From: Candidatus Flavonifractor intestinigallinarum
GTDB taxonomy: Bacteria; Bacillota; Clostridia; Oscillospirales; Oscillospiraceae
Length of the DNA stretch: 64,000 bases
Assembly: GCA_019119165.1 (NCBI GenBank)
Contig: DWXO01000077.1
Location: 1 to 64,000 of the forward strand
Reading direction: 5' to 3'
The notes under the pieces were generated by a model, which had not been told where the DNA came from, did not search any database, and saw only the letters and a list, made by a program, of their open reading frames with translations. The translations under genes and the position numbers were made by a program. Below, one piece after another: positions 44,123 through 52,990 of this stretch. The first letter of the stretch is position 1; every line of letters begins with the position of its first letter.

Positions 44123-45133
44123 ATGGCGGAAGTATTATCACAAAGCCAGATTGACGCGCTGCTCAGCGCAGCGCGCAGCGGCGAGATGGATCTGAACCGA
44201 TCCGACCAGAGCGGCGAGAAAAAATACCGGAAATACGACTTCTACAGCCCCAGGAAGTTTACCAAAGACCGGCTGAAAATGATCAGCGGCATCTTTGAAA
44301 ACTACACCCGCATCATCAATTCCCGTCTCAACGGCCTGCTGCATACCACCAGCGAGATCGCCGTGGAGTCGGTGGAGGAGCAGCGCTACTATGAGTTCTC
44401 CAACGCGCTGTCCGACGGGGACGTATTGACGCTGGCGGATGTGGTTGTGGACGGTAAGCAGGAGAGCGAGGAAACCCCCGTCCTGTTCCACCTGAGCACC
44501 GGCCTGGCCCTGAACATGATGGACCGGCTCCTGGGCGGCGAGGGGGAGAACGGGGCCGGTGTTCCCGCCGGCTACAGCTTCACCGCTCTGGAACTGAAGC
44601 TCTATGAGGACATCGTAAAGGACCTGATCGGCATCCTGGGCGGCAGCTGGGAGAACTACATTGATTTGCAGTTCAGCTACCGCCGGGTGGAAGCCAACCC
44701 CACTTTGGTCCAGCTCATCGGATTGGATGAGACGGTGGTCATCATCGGCATCAGCATCAAATTCCCCAACGCGTCTGGGCGCATGAGCATCTGTCTGCCG
44801 GGAATGATGCTGACCAACATCTTCGCCCAAATCGCTGCCCTGAACCAGGTGGGCAGAGGCGCGGGGGAGAACCATTCTGAGGAGATCATGGATATCCTGC
44901 GGGATTCCCGGCTGGAAATTACCGCGGAACTGGGACGTACTCAGCTGACCTTGCAGGATATCTATTATCTGAATGTGGGAGATGTGGTGGATCTGGGCCA
45001 CCCGACCCAGGTCCCTGTCAACCTATATATCGGCGGACAGCCGTGGTTCAACGGAAAGCTGGGCACCCAGGGCGGCAATATGGCCGTTAAGATCTTGGAT
45101 ACCTATCACGTCCAGACAAGAGAGGAGAAGTGA
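44123..45133 (+). CDS. fliM: FliM, motor switch protein
   Basis: A 336-residue C-ring protein. The N-terminal CheY-P-binding motif is VLSQSQIDALLSA (4-16). The middle CheC-like domain begins RKFTKDRLKMISGIFENYTR, and the C-terminal SpoA domain has LDIYYLNVGDVVDLGH-like content near 285-300. One base separates it from motB, and it overlaps the upstream region of fliY. CheY-P binding alters rotation. Confidence 0.96.
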   Translation: MAEVLSQSQIDALLSAARSGEMDLNRSDQSGEKKYRKYDFYSPRKFTKDRLKMISGIFENYTRIINSRLNGLLHTTSEIAVESVEEQRYYEFSNALSDGDVLTLADVVVDGKQESEETPVLFHLSTGLALNMMDRLLGGEGENGAGVPAGYSFTALELKLYEDIVKDLIGILGGSWENYIDLQFSYRRVEANPTLVQLIGLDETVVIIGISIKFPNASGRMSICLPGMMLTNIFAQIAALNQVGRGAGENHSEEIMDILRDSRLEITAELGRTQLTLQDIYYLNVGDVVDLGHPTQVPVNLYIGGQPWFNGKLGTQGGNMAVKILDTYHVQTREEK

Positions 45134-45138
45134 GGCGC

Positions 45139-46416
45139 ATGGCTCAGAACATCTTTAATTCGATGGAACTGGACGCCATCGGTGAAATCATGAACATCAG
45201 CCTAGGGTCCTCGGCAACCGCTGTGTCCAATATGCTGGATCACCGGGTGGATATTACCACACCGTCCGTCAGCGTGGTCTCGGTAGACGAGTTCAGCATT
45301 GGCGATCTGGAACCGGCCATCGGCATTGAAATCCGGTATGTCTCCGGCCTGGAGGGCAGCAACATCATGCTGCTGAAAAAGAGCGATGTCAAGGTGATTG
45401 TTGACATCCTCATGGGCACCGAGACGCCAGATGAGGAGTTTGAGCTCAACGAGCTGACCATCAGCGCGGTGTGCGAGGTCATGAACCAGATGATGGGCGC
45501 GGCCTCCACCGCCCTGTCGGATTTCCTGGGTCATCCGGTGAACATCTCCACCCCCCAGTCCTTCCCGCTGGACAATATGGAGGAGTTCAAAAAGGACCAT
45601 TTTGTTTCCAACTCCAGCACCCTGGTGGTGGTCCGGTTCCTGCTGAGCATTGAGGACATCCTGAAAAGTGAGTTTGTCAATGTGATGTCGGTGGACCTGG
45701 CGAGAGAGCTGCTGGCGGGCTTTGAAATGAACTTCGGCACCGTCCCCTCGGAGGAGAGCGCTCCGGCGCCCGAGCCCAAGCCCGCTCCCCAGCCGGAGCC
45801 GCAGCCCGCCCCCCAACCCCAGAGCGCGGCCCAGTCCGCCGGCGGGCCGGTCCTGAGCCAGGAGGAGATCGAGCGTATGCTGGGCGGCATGGACGGCCAG
45901 TCTCAGCCCGCTCAGCCCCAGCAAGAGCCGGTGCAGCAGGCGCCCGTCCAACAGGCTCCTGTCCAACAGGCACCCGTTCAGCAGGCACCCGTCCAGCAGG
46001 CGCCTGTCCAGCAGGTCCCCGTCCAGCAGATCCCGGTGCAGCAGATACCGGTCCAGCAGGCGGCGCCCACCTGGCCTGCGCCTGAACCCAAGCTCATCAA
46101 CGCCACGCCCATGTCCTTCGCGCCCCTGGACGTGGAGGATCGGCTGGGCAAGGAGCAGGCGGACAATCTGGAACTGATCATGTCCGTGCCGCTGGAGATC
46201 TCGGTGGAGATCGGTCGTACCCGGCGGAAGGTGGAGGATATTCTTTCCTTCTCCAAAGGTTCTCTGGTGGTGCTGGATAAGCTGGCCGGAGACCAGGTGG
46301 ATCTGTTTGTCAACGGGCTGTGTGTGGCCCGGGGTGATGTGGTGGTCATTGATGATAACTTTGGCGTGCGCATTACCGAGGTTCTCAAGCAAAGCGAGCT
46401 TCTGAAACTGACCTGA
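45139..46416 (+). CDS. fliY: FliY, switch protein with CheC phosphatase domain
   Basis: A 425-residue switch protein. Residues 1-195 are a CheC-like CheY-P phosphatase with both sites intact: Glu16/Asn19 (AIGEIMN) and Glu113/Asn116 (AVCEVMN). Then comes a Pro/Gln/Glu linker with LSQEEIERMLGGM near 240 and nine PVQQ pentapeptide repeats. The C-terminal FliN/SpoA domain includes PLEISVEIGRTRRKVEDILS. I start at the ATG at 45139 (AGAGGAGAAG eight bases upstream), six bases after fliM. Confidence 0.96.
   Translation: MAQNIFNSMELDAIGEIMNISLGSSATAVSNMLDHRVDITTPSVSVVSVDEFSIGDLEPAIGIEIRYVSGLEGSNIMLLKKSDVKVIVDILMGTETPDEEFELNELTISAVCEVMNQMMGAASTALSDFLGHPVNISTPQSFPLDNMEEFKKDHFVSNSSTLVVVRFLLSIEDILKSEFVNVMSVDLARELLAGFEMNFGTVPSEESAPAPEPKPAPQPEPQPAPQPQSAAQSAGGPVLSQEEIERMLGGMDGQSQPAQPQQEPVQQAPVQQAPVQQAPVQQAPVQQAPVQQVPVQQIPVQQIPVQQAAPTWPAPEPKLINATPMSFAPLDVEDRLGKEQADNLELIMSVPLEISVEIGRTRRKVEDILSFSKGSLVVLDKLAGDQVDLFVNGLCVARGDVVVIDDNFGVRITEVLKQSELLKLT
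45925..46059 (+). repeat. Nine tandem 15-bp units in fliY
   Basis: 135 bases encode nine copies of (E/A/V/I)-P-V-Q-Q. Adjacent units differ mostly at third codon positions. A slippage-prone in-frame repeat that sets linker length. Confidence 0.9.
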
Positions 46417-46472
46417 TCCCGGAGCCACGAGCTTTCCGGCAGGTACAATAATAACAGTAAAGGATGAACATC

Positions 46473-46838
46473 ATGGCTAAGATTCTGATTGTAGACGACG
46501 CCGCCTTCATGCGAAAGGTGATCCGGGACACGCTGACCAAAGAGGGGTATTCCGATATCCATGAGGCGGTAGATGGACAGGACGCCGTGGAGAAATACTT
46601 CGAGCTCAAGCCCGACCTGGTCCTCATGGACATTACCATGCCCAACATGGACGGCCTTGAGGCTTTGAAGGCCATCCGCGCCAAGGACAGCAACGCCAAT
46701 GTGGTCATGTGCTCTGCCATGGGCCAGGAGTCCATGGTGGTGGAGGCCGTGCAGGCGGGCATCAAGGACTTTATCGTCAAGCCCTTCAAGAGCGACCGTC
46801 TGCTCAAGACCGTTACATCCATTGTGGGCGCACCCTGA
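46473..46838 (+). CDS. cheY: CheY, chemotaxis response regulator
   Basis: A 121-residue single receiver domain: ILIVDDAAFMRK, phospho-acceptor Asp53 in LVLMDITMPNMDG, Thr/Ser in VVMCSAMGQ and Lys in FIVKPF. I use the ATG at 46473, with AAAGGA eight bases upstream, rather than 46464. It is phosphorylated by CheA and binds FliM and FliY. Confidence 0.97.
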   Translation: MAKILIVDDAAFMRKVIRDTLTKEGYSDIHEAVDGQDAVEKYFELKPDLVLMDITMPNMDGLEALKAIRAKDSNANVVMCSAMGQESMVVEAVQAGIKDFIVKPFKSDRLLKTVTSIVGAP

Positions 46839-46845
46839 TTAAGAG

Positions 46846-47202
46846 ATGGTTCAGGAAGTTCTGCTGCTTCTCAAGGCCCTGCTGATCACCGTACTGGTGC
46901 TGGTCCTTGCCTACTGGTTTACCCGCCATATGGCGGGCCGTATGGCGGGGGGGAGCCGTGTGCGGGGGCGCTGTATCACGGTGCTGGAGCAGGTGAGCGT
47001 AGGCAAGGAGTCGAAGCTGCTGCTGGCCCGTTTGGGGGACCGGCTGTATTTTCTGGCCATGACGCCGGGCGGAATCACCATCCTGCGGGAAGTGACCGAG
47101 GAAGAGGCGGCGTCCTGGACCGGCCCTGAGAGCTCGCCGGCCGAGACGCCGGACAGCTTTGCCCAGGCCATACGTCGGGTGCTGGAGAAGAGAAGGAAGT
47201 AA
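46846..47202 (+). CDS. fliO: FliO, export apparatus assembly factor
   Basis: A 118-residue protein with one N-terminal membrane segment (LLLLKALLITVLVLVLAYW) and a small basic SH3-like cytoplasmic region (CITVLEQVSVGKESKLLLAR). This layout and the position before fliP fit FliO/FliZ. The family is poorly conserved. The ribosome binding site is weak. Confidence 0.85.
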   Translation: MVQEVLLLLKALLITVLVLVLAYWFTRHMAGRMAGGSRVRGRCITVLEQVSVGKESKLLLARLGDRLYFLAMTPGGITILREVTEEEAASWTGPESSPAETPDSFAQAIRRVLEKRRK

Positions 47203-47215
47203 GGAGGTGTGAGCT

Positions 47216-47881
47216 GTGGATGCGTGGATCAATGTAAACGGAGAAAACGTACAAACGCTCCAGATCCTGTTTATGACCACTATGCTGACGCTGCTGCCAT
47301 CCATGGTGGTTATGATGACCTCCTTTACCAGGTATATCATTTCTTTTTCCTTTCTGCGCTCGGCCATGGGATTGCAGCAGAATCCGCCCAACATGGTGCT
47401 GGTGGGTATCGCTCTGTTTCTCACCCTGTTTACCATGTCTCCGGTGATCAGCCAGATCCAGACGACGGCTTACGAACCCTATGTGGCTGAGGAGATCAGC
47501 CAGGACGAATTTTTCAGGCGGGCGGAAATTCCGCTCAAGGAGTTTATGGCCCGCAATACCGACCAGAGCGCCCTGGATCTCTTCTGCGATATCGCGGGGA
47601 TCGAGAGCCCCGACGTACAGCAGCAGGGGGTGGAGGAGCTTTCGCTGCGGGTCCTGGTGCCCGCCTTCATGACCAGCGAGTTGAAGAAGGCCTTCCTCAT
47701 TGGTTTTTACCTGTACATCCCATTCCTGCTGATCGATGTGGTGGTATCGTCGGCACTGATGTCCATGGGCATGATCATGCTTCCGCCCTCCATGATCTCC
47801 ATGCCGTTTAAGCTGCTGCTTTTCATTACGCTGGACGGCTGGCAGCTGCTGTTCTCCACCCTGATACAGGGCTTCAACTAG
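47216..47881 (+). CDS. fliP: FliP, export gate protein
   Basis: A 221-residue membrane protein with four segments. Hallmarks are SFTRYIISFSFLRSAMGLQQ, NPPNMVLVGIALFLTLF and LIGFYLYIPFLLIDVVVSSA followed by SMGMIMLPPSMISMPFKLLL. There is no signal peptide. GTG start at 47216 with AAGGAGGTG upstream. Confidence 0.97.
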   Translation: MDAWINVNGENVQTLQILFMTTMLTLLPSMVVMMTSFTRYIISFSFLRSAMGLQQNPPNMVLVGIALFLTLFTMSPVISQIQTTAYEPYVAEEISQDEFFRRAEIPLKEFMARNTDQSALDLFCDIAGIESPDVQQQGVEELSLRVLVPAFMTSELKKAFLIGFYLYIPFLLIDVVVSSALMSMGMIMLPPSMISMPFKLLLFITLDGWQLLFSTLIQGFN

Positions 47882-47900
47882 GTACGCGGGAGGTTAAGAT

Positions 47901-48146
47901 ATGGAGGCTGTGGACATTCTGCGGGAGGGTGTGGGCGTGGCGCTCAAGCTGGGCGCTCCCATGCTGCTGCTGAGTATGTTGGTGGGTATTCTGGTGGCAA
48001 TTTTCCAGGCTGTAACCCAGATCCACGAGCAGTCCCTTTCCTTTATCCTCAAGCTGATCGTGGTGGTCCTGATCCTGCTGATCGGCGGCGGATGGATGCT
48101 GGAGGTCCTTCAGGACTATACCCGCTATCTGTTTTCGCTGATGTGA
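47901..48146 (+). CDS. fliQ: FliQ, export gate protein
   Basis: An 81-residue protein with two membrane segments. Its core AVTQIHEQSLSFILKLIVVV matches the family's conserved QATTQIQEQTL-like region. GGGAGG precedes the ATG; placed between fliP and fliR. Confidence 0.95.
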   Translation: MEAVDILREGVGVALKLGAPMLLLSMLVGILVAIFQAVTQIHEQSLSFILKLIVVVLILLIGGGWMLEVLQDYTRYLFSLM

Positions 48147-48159
48147 GGGGAGAGGGATC

Positions 48160-48930
48160 ATGGAGTGGTCTGAGCTGTATCTCTTTACCCTGATTTTCAT
48201 GCGGATGACCGGCCTGGTGGTGTTCAACCCCATACTGGGCCGCAACGGCCTGCCCAATCTGGCCAAGGCGGGCATGATTATGGTCTTTTCCGTCTTTGTG
48301 CTGAATCTGGCCCCCCAGCGCCCGGAGGTTCCGGGAACCGTGCTGGAATTCGGCCTGCAGCTGCTGCTGGAGCTGGGCGTGGGCTTTGTGCTGAGCTTTA
48401 TCATGCAGCTGTGCTTTATGATCATCCAGGTGGGCGGCGAGGTCATCGACGCCCAGATGGGCCTGACCATGGCGCAGGTTTACGACTCGGGCAGCCAGAT
48501 CAACATGACCGTGACCGCCTCCCTGCTCCATGTGCTGCTGGTGCTGGTCTTTTTTGCGGAGAACGGGCACTACACCCTGGTGCGCATCTTCCTCACCTCG
48601 GGGGAGGTGCTTCCCTTCGGCCAGGCCACCTTTGGCCAGGCGGTGGCGTCGGGAGTGGTGGAGGTGTTCCTGTCCAGTATGCTGCTGGCGGTGAAGCTGG
48701 CCTTCCCCATTCTGGCGGCGGAGCTGCTGGGCGAGCTGGGCATGGGCATCCTGATGAAGGCCATCCCCCAGATCAACGCCTTTGTCATCAACATTGAGCT
48801 GAAGGTCATCATAGGTCTGGTGCTGCTGTTTTTGTTCCTGACTCCAATGAGCGAGTTCCTGCTGGCGGCCGAGGGCGAGATGCTGGACGGCATGAGCCGG
48901 ATGCTGACCATTCTGGGCACGCCGGGCTAG
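48160..48930 (+). CDS. fliR: FliR, export gate protein
   Basis: A 256-residue protein with about six membrane segments. Typical pieces: LIFMRMTGLVVFNPILGRNG, GGEVIDAQMGLTMAQVYDSG and LGMGILMKAIPQINAFVINI. It forms the FliPQR pore with FliP and FliQ. Confidence 0.96.
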   Translation: MEWSELYLFTLIFMRMTGLVVFNPILGRNGLPNLAKAGMIMVFSVFVLNLAPQRPEVPGTVLEFGLQLLLELGVGFVLSFIMQLCFMIIQVGGEVIDAQMGLTMAQVYDSGSQINMTVTASLLHVLLVLVFFAENGHYTLVRIFLTSGEVLPFGQATFGQAVASGVVEVFLSSMLLAVKLAFPILAAELLGELGMGILMKAIPQINAFVINIELKVIIGLVLLFLFLTPMSEFLLAAEGEMLDGMSRMLTILGTPG

Positions 48931-48951
48931 TCCCGCGGGAGGTGGAGCCAG

Positions 48952-50016
48952 TTGGCGGACAGTCAGAAAACCGAAAAGGCAACCCCGAAACGACGGCGTG
49001 ACGAACGGAAGAAGGGTAATATCTTCTTCAGCAACGACGCGGTCTCGGTGGTTGTGCTGATAGCCGGTCTGGCCACTCTGTTTTTGAGCATGGGAAGCAT
49101 GGCGGACAATCTGGGGCAGTTTCTTCGCAGCTGTATCTCCCTGGTCCGGCTTTCCCAGGGAACCGACGCGGTGGGGGATCTGAGGCAGCTGCTGCCAGAG
49201 CTGCTGTGGAGCTTTGTGCTGACGGTGGGACCCATCCTTCTGGTGCCCACGGTGGCCGGTATCGCGGCCACGTTCTTTCAGACAAAGCTGCTGGTGACGG
49301 GTGAATCCCTGCGGCCCAAGTTCAGCCGCATCAACCCCTTGCAGGGCATCAAGCGGCTGTTTTCCCTGCGCAGCCTGATCGAGGCCCTGAAGGGGCTGCT
49401 GAAGATCACGGTGCTGCTCTATATCATCTACAATTTCCTGGCCGGGACGGTGGAGCTGTTTACAAAGTATCTCTTTACCGATCTGGTCACGGCCTGCTCC
49501 CACTTGGCCGGGCTGGCCTTCCAGATGTCCATGCAGATCGCGGTGGCCTATGTGGTGCTGGCCGCGGCGGATGTGTTCTATCAGTGGATGGACTATGAGC
49601 GTCAGCTGCGGATGTCCAAGCAGGAGATCAAGGAAGAGTTTAAACAGATAGAAGGCGATCCCCAGGTCAAGGGCAGAATCAAGGAGATACAGCGCAAAAT
49701 GGCCCAGTCCCGCATGATGCAGAAGGTGCCCCAGGCCGACGTGGTGGTGCGAAACCCCACCCACTTTGCCGTGGCCCTGCGCTACAAGCCGGACCGGGAC
49801 AGAGCCCCGGTGGTGCTGGCCAAGGGACAGGATCAGATCGCCCTGCGGATCGTGCAGAAGGCGGAGGAGAGCGGCGTGGCAGTGGTGGAGAATGTGCCTC
49901 TGGCCAGAGCCCTTTACGCCTCCGCGGAGCTGGGACAGGAGATCCCGCCGGAGCTGTACGGCGCGGTGGCAGAAGTGCTGGTATATCTCTATCAGCTGCA
50001 TGAGAACGGCAAATAA
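48952..50016 (+). CDS. flhB: FlhB, export substrate-specificity switch
   Basis: A 354-residue protein starting with the family signature KTEKATPKRRRDERKKGN. Four membrane segments follow, then a cytoplasmic tail with autocleavage motif Asn268-Pro-Thr-His in VVVRNPTHFAVALRY. TTG start at 48952 with GGGAGGTGG upstream. A tail-only homologue is encoded at 22148. Confidence 0.97.
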   Translation: MADSQKTEKATPKRRRDERKKGNIFFSNDAVSVVVLIAGLATLFLSMGSMADNLGQFLRSCISLVRLSQGTDAVGDLRQLLPELLWSFVLTVGPILLVPTVAGIAATFFQTKLLVTGESLRPKFSRINPLQGIKRLFSLRSLIEALKGLLKITVLLYIIYNFLAGTVELFTKYLFTDLVTACSHLAGLAFQMSMQIAVAYVVLAAADVFYQWMDYERQLRMSKQEIKEEFKQIEGDPQVKGRIKEIQRKMAQSRMMQKVPQADVVVRNPTHFAVALRYKPDRDRAPVVLAKGQDQIALRIVQKAEESGVAVVENVPLARALYASAELGQEIPPELYGAVAEVLVYLYQLHENGK

Positions 50017-50022
50017 AAGAAA

Positions 50023-52146
50023 GTGAGCGGCACGGAACCTATGAGACGAATTTTAGACAATGCCATATCCCTGGCGGTGGTCGTCATCGTCCTGTTTCTG
50101 GTGGTCCCGCTGCCCGCGCCGGCGCTGGATGTGCTGATCGTGGTGAACATCTCGCTGTCCATCATGATCCTGATGATCACCATGACCATTTCGGAGGCGC
50201 TGGAGTTTTCCATTTTCCCCTCCCTGCTGCTGGTGACGACGCTGTTCCGGCTGGGCCTGAACGTGTCCTCCACCCGCCTGATTCTCAGCCAGGGCGGTCA
50301 GGCCGGCGTGGTGATCCAGTCCTTCGGCCAACTGATCACCCAGGGCAATATCGTAATTGGTATCCTCATCTTCCTCATCATCGTACTGGTGCAGTTCATC
50401 GTCATTACCAAGGGTGCCGAGCGTGTGTCCGAGGTGGCCGCCCGCTTCACCCTGGACGCTATGCCCGGCAAGCAGATGGCCATTGACGCCGATCTGAGCT
50501 CCGGTATGATCGACGAGAAGGAAGCCCGGCTGCGCCGGTACAAGATTCAGAAGGAAGCCGATTTCTACGGCGCCATGGACGGCGCCACCAAGATCGTCAA
50601 GGGCGACGCGGTGATGTCTCTCATCATCACGGTCATCAACTTCGTGGCCGGCCTGATCATCGGTATCGTTCAGGGCGGCGGGGATCTGGCCAGCGTGATC
50701 AGCACCTATTCCATCGCCACCATCGGCGACGGCCTGGTGTCCCAGCTGCCCGCGCTGATGATTTCCACCGCCACAGGCATGATCGTGACCCGCTCGGTGT
50801 CCGACGGCAGCCTGAACACCGACGTAATCAGCCAGTTCAAGGCCCAGCCCCGTGCCATTTTGGCCACCGGTGTCATCCTGGTGCTGCTGGGTATTTTCCC
50901 CGGTACCCCCACGGTTCCGCTGCTGCTGGTGGGCGCGGCCCTGATGGCCGGCGGTCTGCTGAGCGAGCGGAAGATGGAGCGGGAGAAGCTGCAGCCCCAG
51001 GAGGAGGCTGCCGCCGAGGTCAGCCAGCCGGAGCCGGCCGCCAGCGAAAGCGACTATTTCAAGGATATCAACAATGTGTACTCCCTGCTGACAGTGGAGC
51101 CCATTGAGATGGAGTTCGGATACAGCCTGATCCCCCTGGTGGACGAGAACAGCGGCGGCAAGCTCATCAGCCGCATCGTGATCTTCCGCCGCCAGTACGC
51201 CCAGGACATGGGCTTTGTCATTCCCTCCATTCGTCTGCACGACGGCTCGTCCCTGGGGACCAACCAGTATATCATCCGGATTCGGGGCGAGGAAGTGGCC
51301 CGGGGCGAGGTGCTGGTGGACTACTACCTGGCGCTGGAGCCCCCCAACCCCGCCGGACAGATCGATGGTATCGAGGCCATCGAGCCGGCCTACGGCATCC
51401 CCTCCCGGTGGATTCTGCCGGAGAACAAGGAGATGGCGGAGATCTACGGCTACACCGTGATCACCCCGCTGACGGTCATGCTCACCCACCTGTCCGAGAC
51501 GGTGAAGAAGCACGCCTACGAGCTGCTGGGCCGTACCGAGGTGATGCAGCTGGTGGAGCACCTCAAGCAAACCGAGCCCGACCTGGTGGCAGACGCCATT
51601 CCCAATGTGGTGACCTATGCGGGGCTGGAAAAGATCCTGCGCAACCTGCTGAAGGAGGGGGTTCCCATCCGGGATCTGGGCCTCATTTTGGAGGCCATCG
51701 TGGACGCCGGTCCGGGCAACCGGGACATCGACCTGGTCACCGAACAGGTGCGTACCCGCCTGAGCCGCACCATCACCCGCCGCTTCTGCGACAACGGCCA
51801 GCTGCGGGTGGTGACCCTGGACGCCGAGGTGGAGAAGAAGGTGCTGGCCGCCCTCACCAAAAACGAGCAGGGCGTCTATCTGGCCCTCAGCCCCGATATC
51901 ATGCAGCAGATCATGGCCCAGCTGGGCGAGCTGCGGAAGAAATTCCAGGAGCTGTCCCAGACGCCGGTGGTGCTGACCAGCCAGGTCATCCGGGTCTATC
52001 TGAGCCGCCTGATCGCCCAGTTTTATCCGGATGTGTATGTGCTGTCCTTCCATGAGATCACCAGCAATATTCAGATCCAGGCCATTGGTAATATCGTACT
52101 GCAGGCCCCGGCGGCTCAGATGAGAGGAAAGGAGGCGGGAGGATGA
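50023..52146 (+). CDS. flhA: FlhA, export gate protein
   Basis: A 707-residue protein. Eight N-terminal membrane segments begin RRILDNAISLAVVVIVLFL. The FHIPEP region contains KGAERVSEVAARFTLDAMPG KQM and the conserved GMID. The cytoplasmic domain docks substrate-chaperone complexes such as FliS-flagellin. Start is the GTG at 50023 or the ATG at 50041; neither has a strong ribosome site. The usual flhF and flhG do not follow. Confidence 0.96.
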   Translation: MSGTEPMRRILDNAISLAVVVIVLFLVVPLPAPALDVLIVVNISLSIMILMITMTISEALEFSIFPSLLLVTTLFRLGLNVSSTRLILSQGGQAGVVIQSFGQLITQGNIVIGILIFLIIVLVQFIVITKGAERVSEVAARFTLDAMPGKQMAIDADLSSGMIDEKEARLRRYKIQKEADFYGAMDGATKIVKGDAVMSLIITVINFVAGLIIGIVQGGGDLASVISTYSIATIGDGLVSQLPALMISTATGMIVTRSVSDGSLNTDVISQFKAQPRAILATGVILVLLGIFPGTPTVPLLLVGAALMAGGLLSERKMEREKLQPQEEAAAEVSQPEPAASESDYFKDINNVYSLLTVEPIEMEFGYSLIPLVDENSGGKLISRIVIFRRQYAQDMGFVIPSIRLHDGSSLGTNQYIIRIRGEEVARGEVLVDYYLALEPPNPAGQIDGIEAIEPAYGIPSRWILPENKEMAEIYGYTVITPLTVMLTHLSETVKKHAYELLGRTEVMQLVEHLKQTEPDLVADAIPNVVTYAGLEKILRNLLKEGVPIRDLGLILEAIVDAGPGNRDIDLVTEQVRTRLSRTITRRFCDNGQLRVVTLDAEVEKKVLAALTKNEQGVYLALSPDIMQQIMAQLGELRKKFQELSQTPVVLTSQVIRVYLSRLIAQFYPDVYVLSFHEITSNIQIQAIGNIVLQAPAAQMRGKEAGG

Positions 52147-52964
52147 AACAGACCGGTGCGGTGGTTTCACAGGAGGAAACTCAGTCTCCCGTTTCCCAGG
52201 AACAGGCGGAGCAGCTGGATAACCAGGCTCTGCTGGAACTCTACCGCAAGACCGGCGACCAGGAACTGAAGTGGATGCTGGTCATGCGCTATACCCCGCT
52301 GGTACGCCGCATTGCCCTCCAGGCCAGCGGGCTGTACAGCAACTTTGCCCAGCTGGACGATATCATCCAGGAGGGGCTTCTGGTGCTGCTCAATGCGGTG
52401 GATAAATTTGAGCCGGACAAAAACGTGAAATTTGAGACCTATGTCTCCACCCGCCTGCGTGGCATGATCGTGGATCTGGCCCGGCGTCAGGACTGGCTTC
52501 CCCGGCAGGTCCGGCAGAAGTCGGTGCGGCTGAACCGGGCCACGGACGAATTGGCCGGGAAGCTGGGGCGGATGCCCCGCAGCGACGAGATGGCGGAATA
52601 CCTGGGCATGACCCGGGAACAGTATGAGGCCCTTCTCTCCGAGACGGCGGTATCCACACTGGTGTCCTTTGAAGCGGTGCTGGACAGCTGCGGCGGTACG
52701 GCGGATAAGCTTATGCTGCAGAAGGAGCCGGGAAATCCCATTGAGGAGAGCGTTCAGGAGGAGGAGCTGCGCCAGGTGCTGGCCCAGGGAGTCGCCTCCA
52801 TGCGGAAGAATGAGCAGCTGGTGCTGTCGCTTTACTATGAAAAAGAACTGAATATGAAGGAAATTGCTCAGGTGCTGGGTGTCAGCGCCGCCCGGGTCTC
52901 TCAGATCCACAGCCGGGCGCTGCAACGCCTGAGGGTTTACATACAGAACTATATACAGGCATAA
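52143..52964 (+). CDS. sigD: SigD (sigma-28, FliA/WhiG family)
   Basis: A 273-residue sigma factor with region 2 (QLDDIIQEGLLVLLNAVDKF; FETYVSTRLRGMIVDLARRQ), region 3 (LGRMPRSDEMAEYLGM) and region 4 (LYYEKELNMKEIAQVLGVSA, the DNA-binding helix-turn-helix). It overlaps flhA by four bases. Likely reads the SigD-like promoters before fliD, fliC and cheA. No flgM anti-sigma factor is in the window. Confidence 0.95.
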   Translation: MKQTGAVVSQEETQSPVSQEQAEQLDNQALLELYRKTGDQELKWMLVMRYTPLVRRIALQASGLYSNFAQLDDIIQEGLLVLLNAVDKFEPDKNVKFETYVSTRLRGMIVDLARRQDWLPRQVRQKSVRLNRATDELAGKLGRMPRSDEMAEYLGMTREQYEALLSETAVSTLVSFEAVLDSCGGTADKLMLQKEPGNPIEESVQEEELRQVLAQGVASMRKNEQLVLSLYYEKELNMKEIAQVLGVSAARVSQIHSRALQRLRVYIQNYIQA

Positions 52965-52990
52965 GGAAACCTGGAAAGAAGGAAGATTCC

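Noticed and set aside
50053-52170. Minus-strand open frame of 705 codons
   Set aside because: Antisense to flhA; composition typical of shadow frames.
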